Below, piece by piece: positions 27,073 through 34,365 of a stretch of DNA of 35,427 nucleotides (positions within the stretch are counted from its first letter, which is position 1; every line of letters begins with the position of its first letter). The position numbers and the translations under genes were made by a program. Source of the stretch: Nocardioides sp. CFH 31398 (GTDB lineage Bacteria > Actinomycetota > Actinomycetes > Propionibacteriales > Nocardioidaceae); the NCBI RefSeq assembly GCF_022436705.1, contig NZ_JAKUHT010000031.1, positions 1-35,427 on the forward strand. Reading direction: 5' to 3'. The notes below the pieces were generated by a model. The model ran no database searches and was not told where the DNA came from. It was given only the letters and a program-made list of their open reading frames with translations.

Positions 27073-27180
27073 GGTGGTCGAGCAGTGACCGAGCCCCGGC
27101 GAGGGAACGCGTCGAGACCGCCGGCCCGCTGAGGCGATCTCGACGCGGTCGTCGCTGGCGCTCCTCCCTGCTCGACCACC
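27073..27180. repeat. R2 nested palindromic repeat, copy 1
   Basis: A 108-nt element bounded by the perfect inverted ends GGTGGTCGAGCAG and CTGCTCGACCACC, with an inner inverted pair GCGTCGAGACCGCC and GCGATCTCGACGC. It follows R1 copy 3 after 11 nt. Confidence 0.85.
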
Positions 27181-27214
27181 TCAGGGGGGGCGTCGCTGGC
27201 GCGCCCCTCACCGC

Positions 27215-27317
27215 CGGTTGAGGTGCGAGCGCAGCGAGCCTCGAAACCCGGTGAGAGGCCCCACGCCGACGCACGGGGCTTCGAGGCTCGTCGCTAGCGC
27301 TCCTCACACCTCAACCA
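27215..27317. repeat. R1 palindromic repeat, copy 4
   Basis: A 103-nt copy, nearly identical to copies 3 and 5, lying alone between the two R1+R2 composites. Confidence 0.9.
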
Positions 27318-27356
27318 CCACAAGGGAGGCCTCGTCGCCGCCACGCCCCTCACCGC

Positions 27357-27459
27357 TGGTTGAGGTGCGAGCGCAGCGAGCCTCGAAACCCGGTGAGAGG
27401 CCCCAGGCCCTCGCACGGGGTTTCGAGGCTCGTCGCTAGCGCTCCTCACACCTCAACCA
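27357..27459. repeat. R1 palindromic repeat, copy 5
   Basis: A 103-nt copy. With the following R2 it forms a second R1+R2 composite (27357-27579), a direct repeat of 26959-27180. Confidence 0.9.
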
Positions 27460-27470
27460 CCGACCACCGA

Positions 27471-27579
27471 GGTGGTCGAGCAGTGACCGAGCCCCGGCGA
27501 GGGAACGCGTCGAGACCGCCGGTCGGCTGACGGCGGTCTCGACGCGGTCGTCGCTGGCGCTTCTCCCTGCTCGACCACC
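27471..27579. repeat. R2 nested palindromic repeat, copy 2
   Basis: A 109-nt near-identical copy of 27073-27180. The inner inverted pair is perfect here (GCGTCGAGACCGCC with GGCGGTCTCGACGC). No gene is visible in 26966-27600. Confidence 0.85.
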
Positions 27580-27600
27580 GACAGACCCCTCGCCGTGGCG

Positions 27601-27635
27601 CATGGGTGCGACCTCGCCGGTTACGGAGGCCCATG
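27601..27635 (+). promoter_or_regulatory. Possible hairpin hiding the ribosome site of a leader ORF
   Basis: CATGGG (27601-27606) pairs with CCCATG (27630-27635), and CCTC (27612-27615) with GAGG (27626-27629). The right arm contains both the Shine-Dalgarno-like GGAGG (27625-27629, partly) and the ATG of the short leader ORF, so folding would block its translation. Confidence 0.35.
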
Positions 27636-27686
27636 CGACGCATCGAGCAGTCCTTAGACCCCGCCGCCCGTGGGGGTGCGGCTTGA
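27633..27686 (+). CDS. Possible 17-residue leader peptide upstream of the alcohol dehydrogenase
   Basis: The ORF reads MRRIEQSLDPAARGGAA and stops at TGA 27684-27686, overlapping the TTG start of the dehydrogenase (TTGA). GGAGG lies 3 nt upstream of the ATG, closer than usual. It contains a TTA leucine codon, which is rare at this GC content. It may couple translation of the dehydrogenase to its own. It is short enough to be chance. Confidence 0.35.
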   Translation: MRRIEQSLDPAARGGAA

Positions 27687-28870
27687 GGGCCGTCACCTGG
27701 CAGGGCCCCCGTGACATGCAGGTCACCGAGGTCCCCGACCCCACGATCGTCGACCCCAGCGACGCGATCATCAGCATCACCAGCACCGGCCTGTGCGGCT
27801 CCGACCTGCACCTCTACGAGCCGCTGGCCCCGTTCATGACGCCGGGCGACATCGTCGGCCACGAGCCGATGGGCGTCGTGGCGGAGGTCGGCCGCGACGT
27901 CACCGACCTCAAGGTCGGCGACCGCGTCGTCGTCCCGTTCAACGTGTCCTGCAACCAGTGCTGGACGTGCAGCCAGGGCCTGCAGAGCCAGTGCGAGACC
28001 ACCCAGAACCGCGACCAGGGCACCGGCGCGTCGCTCTTCGGCTACAGCAAGCTCTACGGCCAGGTCCCCGGCGGCCAGGCGGAGCTGATGCGGGTGCCGT
28101 TCGCGGACCACCTGCCGATCGTCGTCCCCGACGGTGCCAGCGACGACCGGTTCGTCTACCTCTCCGACGTGCTGCCCACCGCCTGGCAGGGCGTGCAGTA
28201 CGCCGACGTCCCCGAGGGCGGCTCGCTGCTGATCCTCGGCGCCGGCCCGATCGGCGACATGGCCGCGCGCATCGCGCTGCTGCGCGGGCTCCAGGTCATC
28301 GTCGTCGACCTCGTGAAGGAGCGCCTGGCCCGCGTGGCCGCTCGCGGCGCCGAGGTCATCGACCTGTCCGAGGTCGGGTCCGACGCCGTCGGCGAGCTGG
28401 TGCGCGAGCGGACCAACGGCCGCGGCGCCGACGCCGTCCTCGACGCCGTCGGCCTCGAGGCGCACGGCTCGAAGAGCGTCGAGGTCCTCCACAAGGCCGT
28501 CGGGTTCCTGCCGAAGAAGCTCGGCCAGAAGGTCATGCAGACCGCCGGCGTCGACCGCCTCGCGGCGATCTACCAGGCCATCGAGTGCGTCCGCCGCGGC
28601 GGCACCATCTCGCTGTCCGGCGTGTACGGCGGGGCCGCCGACCCCATGCCGATGCTCCAGCTGTTCGACAAGCAGATCCAGCTCCGCATGGGTCAGGCCA
28701 ACGTCCGCCGCTGGAGCGACGACATCCTCGCCCTGCTCACGCAGGACGAGGACGTGCTCGGCGTCGAGGACTTCGCGACCCACCGCCTGCCGCTCTCGGA
28801 GGCGCCCTCGGCGTACGCGACGTTCCAGGCGAAGGACGACGGGATGGTCAAGACGGTCTTCCGTCCCTGA
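27683..28870 (+). CDS. Zinc-dependent alcohol dehydrogenase, formaldehyde-dehydrogenase-like
   Basis: A 395-residue medium-chain dehydrogenase. The TTG at 27683 is chosen because it begins LRAVTWQGPRDMQVTEVP, the usual N-terminus of this family (MRAVxWxGxxDVxV); the in-frame ATG at 27602 would add 27 unrelated residues. Catalytic zinc ligands are Cys in GLCGSDLHLY and GHEP; the structural zinc site is CNQCWTCSQGLQSQC. The NAD-binding motif is LILGAGPIGDMAA. The long insertion KKLGQKVMQTAGVDRLAAIYQAIECVRRGGT is typical of the FDH-like subgroup, which oxidises small alcohols or aldehyde adducts with NAD. The substrate is unproven. The gene ends before a strong terminator. Confidence 0.92.
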   Translation: MRAVTWQGPRDMQVTEVPDPTIVDPSDAIISITSTGLCGSDLHLYEPLAPFMTPGDIVGHEPMGVVAEVGRDVTDLKVGDRVVVPFNVSCNQCWTCSQGLQSQCETTQNRDQGTGASLFGYSKLYGQVPGGQAELMRVPFADHLPIVVPDGASDDRFVYLSDVLPTAWQGVQYADVPEGGSLLILGAGPIGDMAARIALLRGLQVIVVDLVKERLARVAARGAEVIDLSEVGSDAVGELVRERTNGRGADAVLDAVGLEAHGSKSVEVLHKAVGFLPKKLGQKVMQTAGVDRLAAIYQAIECVRRGGTISLSGVYGGAADPMPMLQLFDKQIQLRMGQANVRRWSDDILALLTQDEDVLGVEDFATHRLPLSEAPSAYATFQAKDDGMVKTVFRP

Positions 28871-28884
28871 CGTCCCCCCAGACT

Positions 28885-28928
28885 CCTCCGCGGGTCGGCT
28901 GGGCGGGGGCGCCTCCGACCCGCGGAGG
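28885..28928. terminator. Strong terminator hairpin after the alcohol dehydrogenase
   Basis: CCTCCGCGGGTCGG (28885-28898) pairs perfectly with CCGACCCGCGGAGG (28915-28928), 14 bp with a 16-nt loop, followed by CTTTCCT. It begins 14 nt after the dehydrogenase stop. Confidence 0.85.
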
Positions 28929-28943
28929 GCTTTCCTCCGCGGT

Positions 28944-28970
28944 CCGCAGCCGGTCTCAGACCGGCTGCGG
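28944..28970. terminator. Second hairpin, overlapping the end of the small proline-rich ORF
   Basis: CCGCAGCCGGTCT (28944-28956) and AGACCGGCTGCGG (28958-28970) form a perfect 13-bp inverted repeat around a single C; in practice the loop would be a few bases wider. It covers the last codons and the stop of the minus-strand small ORF, so it could end that transcript. Confidence 0.65.
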
Positions 28971-29078
28971 CTGCGACGGCAGCGGTCCCGGGCCGGGCCC
29001 CGGCGCGGGCTCCGGTGTCGGGATCACCTCCGGGGCATCGGGGTTCTCGTACGGCGGCTCCGGGGGTGTGGTGGTCAT
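28956..29078 (-). CDS. Small proline-rich protein (40 residues)
   Basis: An ATG at 29078 opens MTTTPPEPPYENPDAPEVIP followed by a Pro/Gly/Glu-rich tail that ends in LPSQPQPV. GGGGTG precedes the start. More than a third of the residues are proline. There is no signal peptide or membrane segment. Placement between two strong hairpins and in the opposite direction to the dehydrogenase, with an open frame and start-site signal, supports a real gene. Function unknown; such tails often bind other proteins or stay unfolded. Confidence 0.6.
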   Translation of the reverse strand: MTTTPPEPPYENPDAPEVIPTPEPAPGPGPGPLPSQPQPV

Positions 29079-29190
29079 CACACCCCGTGCCCGACGCCGC
29101 CGAGGTCGATCCGTCCGCTGACCCGCCCCTCACCGTCACTGGCACCGAACGACGGACCGGACGGGTGAGAGCACCGCCGGCGATCAGCCC

Positions 29191-29655
29191 TCAGGGCGTG
29201 TGGTCGCTGGTGTCGCCCGGCGCTGTCCGGCGCTCGACGACGAAGGCGAGACGGCGCAGGGTCTCGGTGTTGCGGTACTTCACCGCGGGATCGCGCAGGA
29301 CCTTCGGGATCAGGCGGGCCGGACCGGCGGAGACGTCCTCCTCGAGGACCACCTCGGTGCCGCCGTCTACCTCGTGGAGCACGAACAGGACCGTGGCCTC
29401 ACCCCCGGGCCGGCCGCGGGCGACGAGGCGCAGCATGGTGGGCGGGACGGCCTGCAGCACCTCGGTCGTGTCGTCCACGAGCGCCGGCCAGGCGCCGAAG
29501 GAGTGGTGGAGCTCGGTGCCGACCGCGGGCCACCCGTCGTCCACCTCACGCATCCGGGAGGCGCCGACGACGAACAGCGGGTAGAGCCAGCCGTCGCTCA
29601 GGGTCGCCCACACGTCCTCGACCGGTGCCTCCACGCGGCGGCGCACCACGCCCAT
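29191..29655 (-). CDS. SRPBCC-family (START-like) protein
   Basis: A 154-residue protein of the polyketide-cyclase/START-like fold: RVEAPVEDVWATLSDGWLYPLFVVGASRM at the start and a closing helix NTETLRRLAFVVERR. Members bind a hydrophobic ligand in a central cavity. No catalytic residue is evident. The ATG at 29655 is used; a GTG three codons upstream (29664), close to GGAAGGG, is an equally fair start. It is divergent from the DUF4383 gene. Confidence 0.85.
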   Translation of the reverse strand: MGVVRRRVEAPVEDVWATLSDGWLYPLFVVGASRMREVDDGWPAVGTELHHSFGAWPALVDDTTEVLQAVPPTMLRLVARGRPGGEATVLFVLHEVDGGTEVVLEEDVSAGPARLIPKVLRDPAVKYRNTETLRRLAFVVERRTAPGDTSDHTP

Positions 29656-29695
29656 CCGACTCACGCCCTTCCTGCTGCTCGGGACGACCCGCTCG

Positions 29696-29701
29696 GGGTA
29701 C
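29696..29701 (+). promoter_or_regulatory. Possible SigB/SigF-type -10 (GGGTAC), rightward
   Basis: GGGTAC lies 74 nt before the DUF4383 start. It faces a second GGGTAC on the other strand at 29713-29718, so the gap between the SRPBCC and DUF4383 genes may hold a divergent pair of stress promoters. Neither has a clear GTTT -35. Confidence 0.3.
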
Positions 29702-29712
29702 GACGCGGAGCC

Positions 29713-29718
29713 GTACCC
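29713..29718 (-). promoter_or_regulatory. Possible SigB/SigF-type -10 (GGGTAC), leftward
   Basis: GGGTAC on the minus strand lies 57 nt before the SRPBCC start. It mirrors the box at 29696-29701 on the other strand. No clear -35. Confidence 0.3.
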
Positions 29719-29775
29719 GGTCGCACGGGGGCCACTCGTCCCGAATGCGTCCCCCGGTGGTGGTGACGGGTCCCC

Positions 29776-30324
29776 ATGAGCCACGAACCGCACCTGGGCA
29801 AACCCGAGTCGATCCCCGCCACCCCGGCGGCGGCGGAGGCGACCAACCCGACGCCGGAGCGCCCCGCGGCCCCCCGCGAGCGGCTGCCGGGGCTGCTGGC
29901 GGCCGCCGCGGGGGTCACGTTCGTGCTGGTCGGCGTCGCGGGGTTCGTCCCGGGCCTGACGACCGACCTCGGGCAGCTGGGGCTCGCCGGGCACACCAGC
30001 GACGCCGAGCTGCTCGGCGTGTTCCAGGTGTCCGCCCTCCACAACGTCCTGCACTTCGCGCTCGGCGCCGTCGGCCTCGTCGCCGCCGCGCGGGTCCGCA
30101 CGTCCGTCGCCTACCTGCTCCTCGGCGGCATCGCCTACCTGCTGCTGTGGGTCTACGGCCTCGTCGTCGGCCACGACAGCGCCGCCAACGTCGTGCCGCT
30201 GAACGGCGCGGACAACTGGCTGCACCTCGGCCTCGGGCTGGTGATGGTCGCCGCCGGCGCCTTCAGCGGGCAGGGCGTCGTGTTCGGCAACGGCCCGCGC
30301 CCGCGCCAGGCCCGGAGCCACTGA
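29776..30324 (+). CDS. DUF4383 membrane protein
   Basis: A 182-residue protein with a Pro-rich cytosolic N-terminus (1-36) and four membrane segments. The sequences VLVGVAGFVPGLTTDL, ELLGVFQVSALHNVLHFALGAVGL and NWLHLGLGLVMVAAGAF are characteristic of the DUF4383 family, common in actinobacteria and often found near stress genes. Biochemical role unknown. It converges on the endonuclease-like gene, with a short GCCCGG/CCGGGC hairpin (30326-30346) between them. Confidence 0.88.
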   Translation: MSHEPHLGKPESIPATPAAAEATNPTPERPAAPRERLPGLLAAAAGVTFVLVGVAGFVPGLTTDLGQLGLAGHTSDAELLGVFQVSALHNVLHFALGAVGLVAAARVRTSVAYLLLGGIAYLLLWVYGLVVGHDSAANVVPLNGADNWLHLGLGLVMVAAGAFSGQGVVFGNGPRPRQARSH

Positions 30325-30325
30325 C

Positions 30326-30346
30326 GCCCGGGACGGCGCACCGGGC
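30326..30346. terminator. Short hairpin between convergent genes
   Basis: GCCCGG (30326-30331) pairs with CCGGGC (30341-30346), in the 25-nt gap between the stops of two convergent genes. It could serve both. It has no T-run. Confidence 0.4.
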
Positions 30347-30349
30347 CGC

Positions 30350-30955
30350 CTAGCGCTCCAGCGACCATCGCACGAGCGCGGACGAGAACGCCGCGACCTG
30401 GTCGGGCTCGACGAGCCCGGCCAGGTCGTCGGCGTCCGTGGGGTAGCCGATGTCGCCGGCGGCGCTGCGGGCCTTGTCGTCGAAGTACGGCCGCACGGCG
30501 GGCCACACGGCCTGGACCTCGCGGCAGAAGATCGCCGCGCCGGTGGGGCCGATCCGCTGGAAGCCCTGGAGGGCCGACTCCAGCGCGGGGACGCCGTCCC
30601 GGTCGTCCGGTCGCAGCCGTCGCAGGTCGCCACGGTGCTCGGTCTGCAGCTGCCCGGCGAGGGTGTCGAGGTCGCGGGCGGTGCTCTCGTCGTACCGGCG
30701 GTAGCCGCCGCGACCCAGCGCGTCGACGCGCTCCTGCCACGTCGAGTCGCGCATCCGCTCCGGGGTGCGCCAGCCGGCCCGCAGCAGCTCGTGGGTGGAC
30801 GCCGCGGCCACCGAGGCGGCGATCGGCCGCGACGACAGCTGCGCGAGCACGAGCAGCTGGAACAGCGCCGCCGGCTTGTCGCGCAGGGTGATGCCCGCCT
30901 CGGTCGCGTACGTCGTGCCGTAGCGCTCCAGCAGCTCCTCCGGCGAGACCCGCAC
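30350..30955 (-). CDS. HhH-type endonuclease III-like protein
   Basis: A 201-residue all-helical protein. The N-terminal half resembles the DNA-glycosylase fold (RVSPEELLERYGTTYATEAGI, PAALFQLLVLAQLSSRPI), and LQGFQRIGPTGAAIFCREVQAVWP (about 132-155) is a helix-hairpin-helix-like segment. No iron-sulfur cysteine cluster is present, and the catalytic lysine of endonuclease III is not evident, so base-removal activity is uncertain. It starts 9 nt after the FAD/Rieske oxidoreductase stop, in the same direction, so the two form an operon. Confidence 0.7.
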   Translation of the reverse strand: MRVSPEELLERYGTTYATEAGITLRDKPAALFQLLVLAQLSSRPIAASVAAASTHELLRAGWRTPERMRDSTWQERVDALGRGGYRRYDESTARDLDTLAGQLQTEHRGDLRRLRPDDRDGVPALESALQGFQRIGPTGAAIFCREVQAVWPAVRPYFDDKARSAAGDIGYPTDADDLAGLVEPDQVAAFSSALVRWSLER

Positions 30956-30964
30956 GGCGCCCCC

Positions 30965-32485
30965 TCAGCCCCGGGCCGACGGGCCGCGGCGCAGGCCGCA
31001 GGTGGCCGGGCCCTCGAGGACGTCGCCGCCGGGCCCGAAGCGGGAGCCGTGCAGCGGGCAGTCCCAGCTGCGCTCGACGTCGTTCCAGGCCACGATGCCG
31101 CCCAGGTGGGTGCAGATCGACGACACGGTGCTGCCCTCGTCGTCGGTGGCGCGCGCGATCGGCCGCGAGCTGGCGAGGCCGACGTGGCCCCCGTCGTCCC
31201 CGCGGGCCGCCAGGCCGGCGAGACCCTCGAGGCCGGGACGCACCGTGCGGACGACGCCCCGGGCGAGCTCCAGCGCGACGCCGGCGTTGTCGCTGACCAG
31301 CGAGCCGGCGGCGCGCAGCTCGCGGGCGGACCAGGGGTCCATGACGTCCGCCCAGTCGACCCGTCCGCCGGTCAGCCGCGCGGTGACCGCGAGCGCCGCG
31401 GCCACCCCGCCGGTCATGCCCCACTTCGCGAAGCCGCCGGCGACCTGGACGTGCGGGCTGCCCGGCAGCACCGGGCCGGCGAACGGGAGGCCGCGCGAGG
31501 GCACGTAGTCCTGCGCGGACCAGGCCGCGAGCTCCTCGGCGTCGGGGAACGCCCGGGCCGACCAGTCGCGCAGCTGCGCGAGCCGCGTCGCGGGGCGGTC
31601 CCGGCCCGTGGTGTGCCCGGCGCCGCCGACGAGGACGACGGGGCCGTGCTCGGGGTGCACGGCGTCACGCAGCGAGCGGGACGACGGCCCGCCCTCGGCG
31701 GACAGGTACATCGCGTCGACCACGGGCTCGCGCGTGGCGAGCGCGATCGTGTACGAGCGGGCCGGCACCATGCGGCCGAAGTAGCCACCGCGGTCCAGGA
31801 TCGGCATGCCGGTGGCCACCACCACGGCGCCGGCGTCGATCCGCCCGGCGGAGGTGCTGACCCGCACGGGGTCGCGGCCCGCGACGCGCTGCACGCGGGT
31901 CCCCTCGAGCAGGACGACGCCCCGGGAGGCCGCCTCGGCCGCGAGCGCCTCGACGACCTCGACCGGGTCGACCTGCGCCTGGCCCTCGAGCCGGGCCCCG
32001 CCGGACGTCGGGAACGGGAGGTCCAGGTCCTGCTGCCAGGTCGCGTCGAGGCCGTGCTCGCGCGCCAGCGCGAGCTCGCGGTGGGCGCTGCGCGCGCCCT
32101 GCTGGCCACGCGCGTAGGTGACCGCCGCCCGCTCCTGCACCCCCACGCCGTGCGTCTCGCAGAAGCGGACGAGCCACGCCTGGCCCTCGCGGTGCGCCTC
32201 GACGTACGACGCGAGCACGGCGGGCGGGTGCTGCTCGGCGAGCGACGACAGCCGGGTGCCCTGCAGCAGGCTCACCTTCGCGGTGCTGCGGCCCGTCGTC
32301 CCGCCGCCGAGGTGGCGACCCTCGAGGACGGCGACCGACCTGCCCGCGCGCGCGAGCAGGACGGCCGCGGTCAGGCCGGTGATGCCGCCGCCGACGACGG
32401 CCACGTCGACCTCGGTCGGCACCGCCGGGGGCGGGGCGGGAGCGGGGCGGGAGGGACGGTCGGCGTACCAGTAGGAGGTCCTCAT
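30965..32485 (-). CDS. FAD-dependent oxidoreductase with C-terminal Rieske domain
   Basis: A 506-residue fusion. ATG at 32485 (MRTSYWYADRP) is preferred; the longer reading adds a low-complexity lead. Residues 26-360 are a DadA-like FAD domain with the dinucleotide motif VGGGITGLTAAVLLARAG (31-48) and VAGGFAKWGMTGGVAA near the end. Residues about 410-500 are a Rieske 2Fe-2S domain with ligands Cys458, His460, Cys476 and His479 (CTHLGG...CPLHGS). The protein likely passes electrons from a bound substrate to the Rieske cluster. Substrate unknown. Divergent from the MBL-fold gene (77 nt apart). Confidence 0.92.
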   Translation of the reverse strand: MRTSYWYADRPSRPAPAPPPAVPTEVDVAVVGGGITGLTAAVLLARAGRSVAVLEGRHLGGGTTGRSTAKVSLLQGTRLSSLAEQHPPAVLASYVEAHREGQAWLVRFCETHGVGVQERAAVTYARGQQGARSAHRELALAREHGLDATWQQDLDLPFPTSGGARLEGQAQVDPVEVVEALAAEAASRGVVLLEGTRVQRVAGRDPVRVSTSAGRIDAGAVVVATGMPILDRGGYFGRMVPARSYTIALATREPVVDAMYLSAEGGPSSRSLRDAVHPEHGPVVLVGGAGHTTGRDRPATRLAQLRDWSARAFPDAEELAAWSAQDYVPSRGLPFAGPVLPGSPHVQVAGGFAKWGMTGGVAAALAVTARLTGGRVDWADVMDPWSARELRAAGSLVSDNAGVALELARGVVRTVRPGLEGLAGLAARGDDGGHVGLASSRPIARATDDEGSTVSSICTHLGGIVAWNDVERSWDCPLHGSRFGPGGDVLEGPATCGLRRGPSARG

Positions 32486-32562
32486 CGTCGTTCCCGTGCC
32501 CGCCGGTGGGGCGGCCATGCGGCCCCGGGGAGTGGCCGACCGCAGGCCGGGCACCGGGACGG

Positions 32563-33360
32563 ATGGAGCCCGAGGACACGCGCACGCTGCAGTTCGTGGG
32601 GACGGCGACGACCGTCCTGCGGCTCGGTCCGTTCACGCTGCTGACCGACCCCAACTTCCTGCACCGGGGGCAGCTCGCCTACCTCGGCAAGGGCCTGGTG
32701 TCGCGTCGCCTGACCGACCCCGCGCTCGCGCCGGAGGACCTGCCGCCGCTGGACGTCGTCCTGCTGTCGCACCTGCACGGTGACCACTTCGACCGGGTCG
32801 CCCGGCGCAGCCTGGACCGCGCGGTGCCGTTGTGGACGACGCCCGCCGCGGCCCGGTCGCTGGGGCGGCGGGGCTTCGAGGTCGACGGCCTGCGTCCCTG
32901 GTCCGGCCGGGAGCTGACCCGACGCGGCTGGACCCTGCGGGTGACGGCGGTGCCGGGCGTCCACGCCCCGGGGCCGGCGCGGCACCTGCTGCCCGACGTC
33001 ATGGGCTCGGTGCTGGAGCTGACCCCACCCGGCGGCGAGGTCCACCGGACCTACGTCACCGGCGACACGCTGCACCGCCCGTGGCTCGCCCAGGTCGTCG
33101 AGCGGCTCGGCCCGCTCGACGCGATGGTCGCCCACCTCGGCGGCACCCGTGTGCTCGGCCTGCTCGTCACGATGGACGCCACCCAGGGCGCGGACCTGGT
33201 CGAGCTGCTGCGCCCGGGGGTCACCGTGCCGGTGCACCACGCGGACTACGGCGTGTTCCGCTCGCCGCTGTCGGACTTCCTCGCCACCTGCGCGGATCGC
33301 GGGCTCGCGCCCGTCGTCAGGCCGGTCGGCGCCGGGGAGACGGTGTCGCTGGACCCCTGA
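32563..33360 (+). CDS. MBL-fold (UlaG-like) metal-dependent hydrolase
   Basis: A 265-residue metallo-beta-lactamase-fold protein. The ATG at 32563 precedes EPEDTRTLQFVGTATTVLRL, the usual first strands; longer readings are unsupported. Metal-binding motif HLHGDH (70-75), a second-shell VPGVHAPG, TGDTL, and VHHADY near the end supply the expected histidines and aspartates. It probably hydrolyses a phosphodiester, lactone or amide. Convergent with the GAF-ANTAR gene after 27 nt. Confidence 0.88.
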   Translation: MEPEDTRTLQFVGTATTVLRLGPFTLLTDPNFLHRGQLAYLGKGLVSRRLTDPALAPEDLPPLDVVLLSHLHGDHFDRVARRSLDRAVPLWTTPAAARSLGRRGFEVDGLRPWSGRELTRRGWTLRVTAVPGVHAPGPARHLLPDVMGSVLELTPPGGEVHRTYVTGDTLHRPWLAQVVERLGPLDAMVAHLGGTRVLGLLVTMDATQGADLVELLRPGVTVPVHHADYGVFRSPLSDFLATCADRGLAPVVRPVGAGETVSLDP

Positions 33361-33387
33361 CCGCGAGACCCGCGACCGGACCCGTGA

Positions 33388-34113
33388 TCAGGCCGGCGCC
33401 GGCTGCGCGTCGTCGTCGTCGTCCGACGACCGGTCGGTCACCCCGAGGGAGCCGTCGAGCACCTGCTCGGCGACCTCGCGCAGCTTGACGTTCGTGGTCG
33501 ACGACAGGCGCTGCAGGAACGAGAACGACTGGGCGGCGGTCAGGCCGTGGCGCTCCATGAGGACGCCCTGCGCCATCCCGATGAGGTGCCGCGAGGTGAT
33601 CGCCGTCTGCAGGCCGCTGATCTCGTGGGCCGACGCCAGCGCCGTGGCCGCGTGGACGGAGAAGAGCGCCGCCTGGGTCACGGCCTCGGAGCCCGTGAAG
33701 CGGCCGGCCTCGTCGGCGTACAGGTTGATCGAGGCGGTGGGCTCCTTGCCCTGCACGAGCGGGAAGCTGAGCAGGGAGCCGAAGCCGAGCTCGGCGGCGC
33801 GCGGACCCCAGCGCGGCCAGCGCTCGTCCTTCTCCAGGTCGGTGCTGAGGAACCACTCGTCCTCGTCGATCGCGTCGACGCAGGGGCCCTCCTTCAGCTC
33901 GTGCTGGGCTGCGTCGGCCTGCTCGACGGCCTCGTTGCTCGCGCCCAACGAGCGGTAGCGACCCCCGCGCAGCCGCACGGTGAGGCTGGCGTGGTCGACG
34001 TCCGGCAGGTTGGACGTGGCCAGCCGGATGATGGTGGCCGCGGTCAGCGGCTCCTCGGACTGCGACTGCATCTCCCGGGCGAGCTGGGCGAAGGCTGCGG
34101 CGTCGTGCTCCAT
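33388..34113 (-). CDS. GAF and ANTAR domain transcription antitermination regulator
   Basis: A 241-residue regulator. The ATG at 34113 follows GAGGAG. Residues about 20-165 are a GAF sensor domain (CVDAIDEDEWFLSTDLEKDERWPRWG) and residues about 170-222 an ANTAR RNA-binding domain (HLIGMAQGVLMERHGLTAAQSFSFLQRLSSTTNVKLREVA type). ANTAR domains bind paired hexaloop RNA hairpins and prevent termination. The GAF ligand is unknown. It is divergent from the sigma-factor gene (375 nt apart), and a GGGTATC box lies upstream on its own strand. Confidence 0.93.
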   Translation of the reverse strand: MEHDAAAFAQLAREMQSQSEEPLTAATIIRLATSNLPDVDHASLTVRLRGGRYRSLGASNEAVEQADAAQHELKEGPCVDAIDEDEWFLSTDLEKDERWPRWGPRAAELGFGSLLSFPLVQGKEPTASINLYADEAGRFTGSEAVTQAALFSVHAATALASAHEISGLQTAITSRHLIGMAQGVLMERHGLTAAQSFSFLQRLSSTTNVKLREVAEQVLDGSLGVTDRSSDDDDDAQPAPA

Positions 34114-34190
34114 GGTCTCCTCGTTCACCCTGTGCGTCGGGTCACCCGGTCGACCCGAGGCCCACCGTAGCGCCGGGGACCCTGCGCTCC

Positions 34191-34197
34191 GATACCC
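34191..34197 (-). promoter_or_regulatory. Possible SigB/SigF-type -10 (GGGTATC) for the GAF-ANTAR gene
   Basis: GGGTATC lies 77 nt before the GAF-ANTAR start on the minus strand. It is the best match to the SigB -10 in the window, and the SigB-type gene is divergent from it. A GTTT -35 is not evident. Confidence 0.35.
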
Positions 34198-34330
34198 CCT
34201 CGGGCGGGTCCTCGCACGGGGCCCGGCCCAGAACGCCGAGATCGGCCCCCGGATCGGCGTATCGGCCCCGTCGGCGGGTGGTACCGCCGAGGTACGTCGA
34301 GTTCGTATCCGCGCGGAAGCGAGTCGACCA

Positions 34331-34365
34331 GGCCCCCAGGCTGCAGACCAGGCGGCCTGGGGGCC
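34331..34365. repeat. Perfect inverted repeat upstream of the sigma-factor gene
   Basis: GGCCCCCAGGC (34331-34341) pairs perfectly with GCCTGGGGGCC (34355-34365), with a 13-nt loop. It may be an operator or RNA hairpin. The rest of 34114-34488 holds short dyads but no gene that I can see. Confidence 0.6.
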
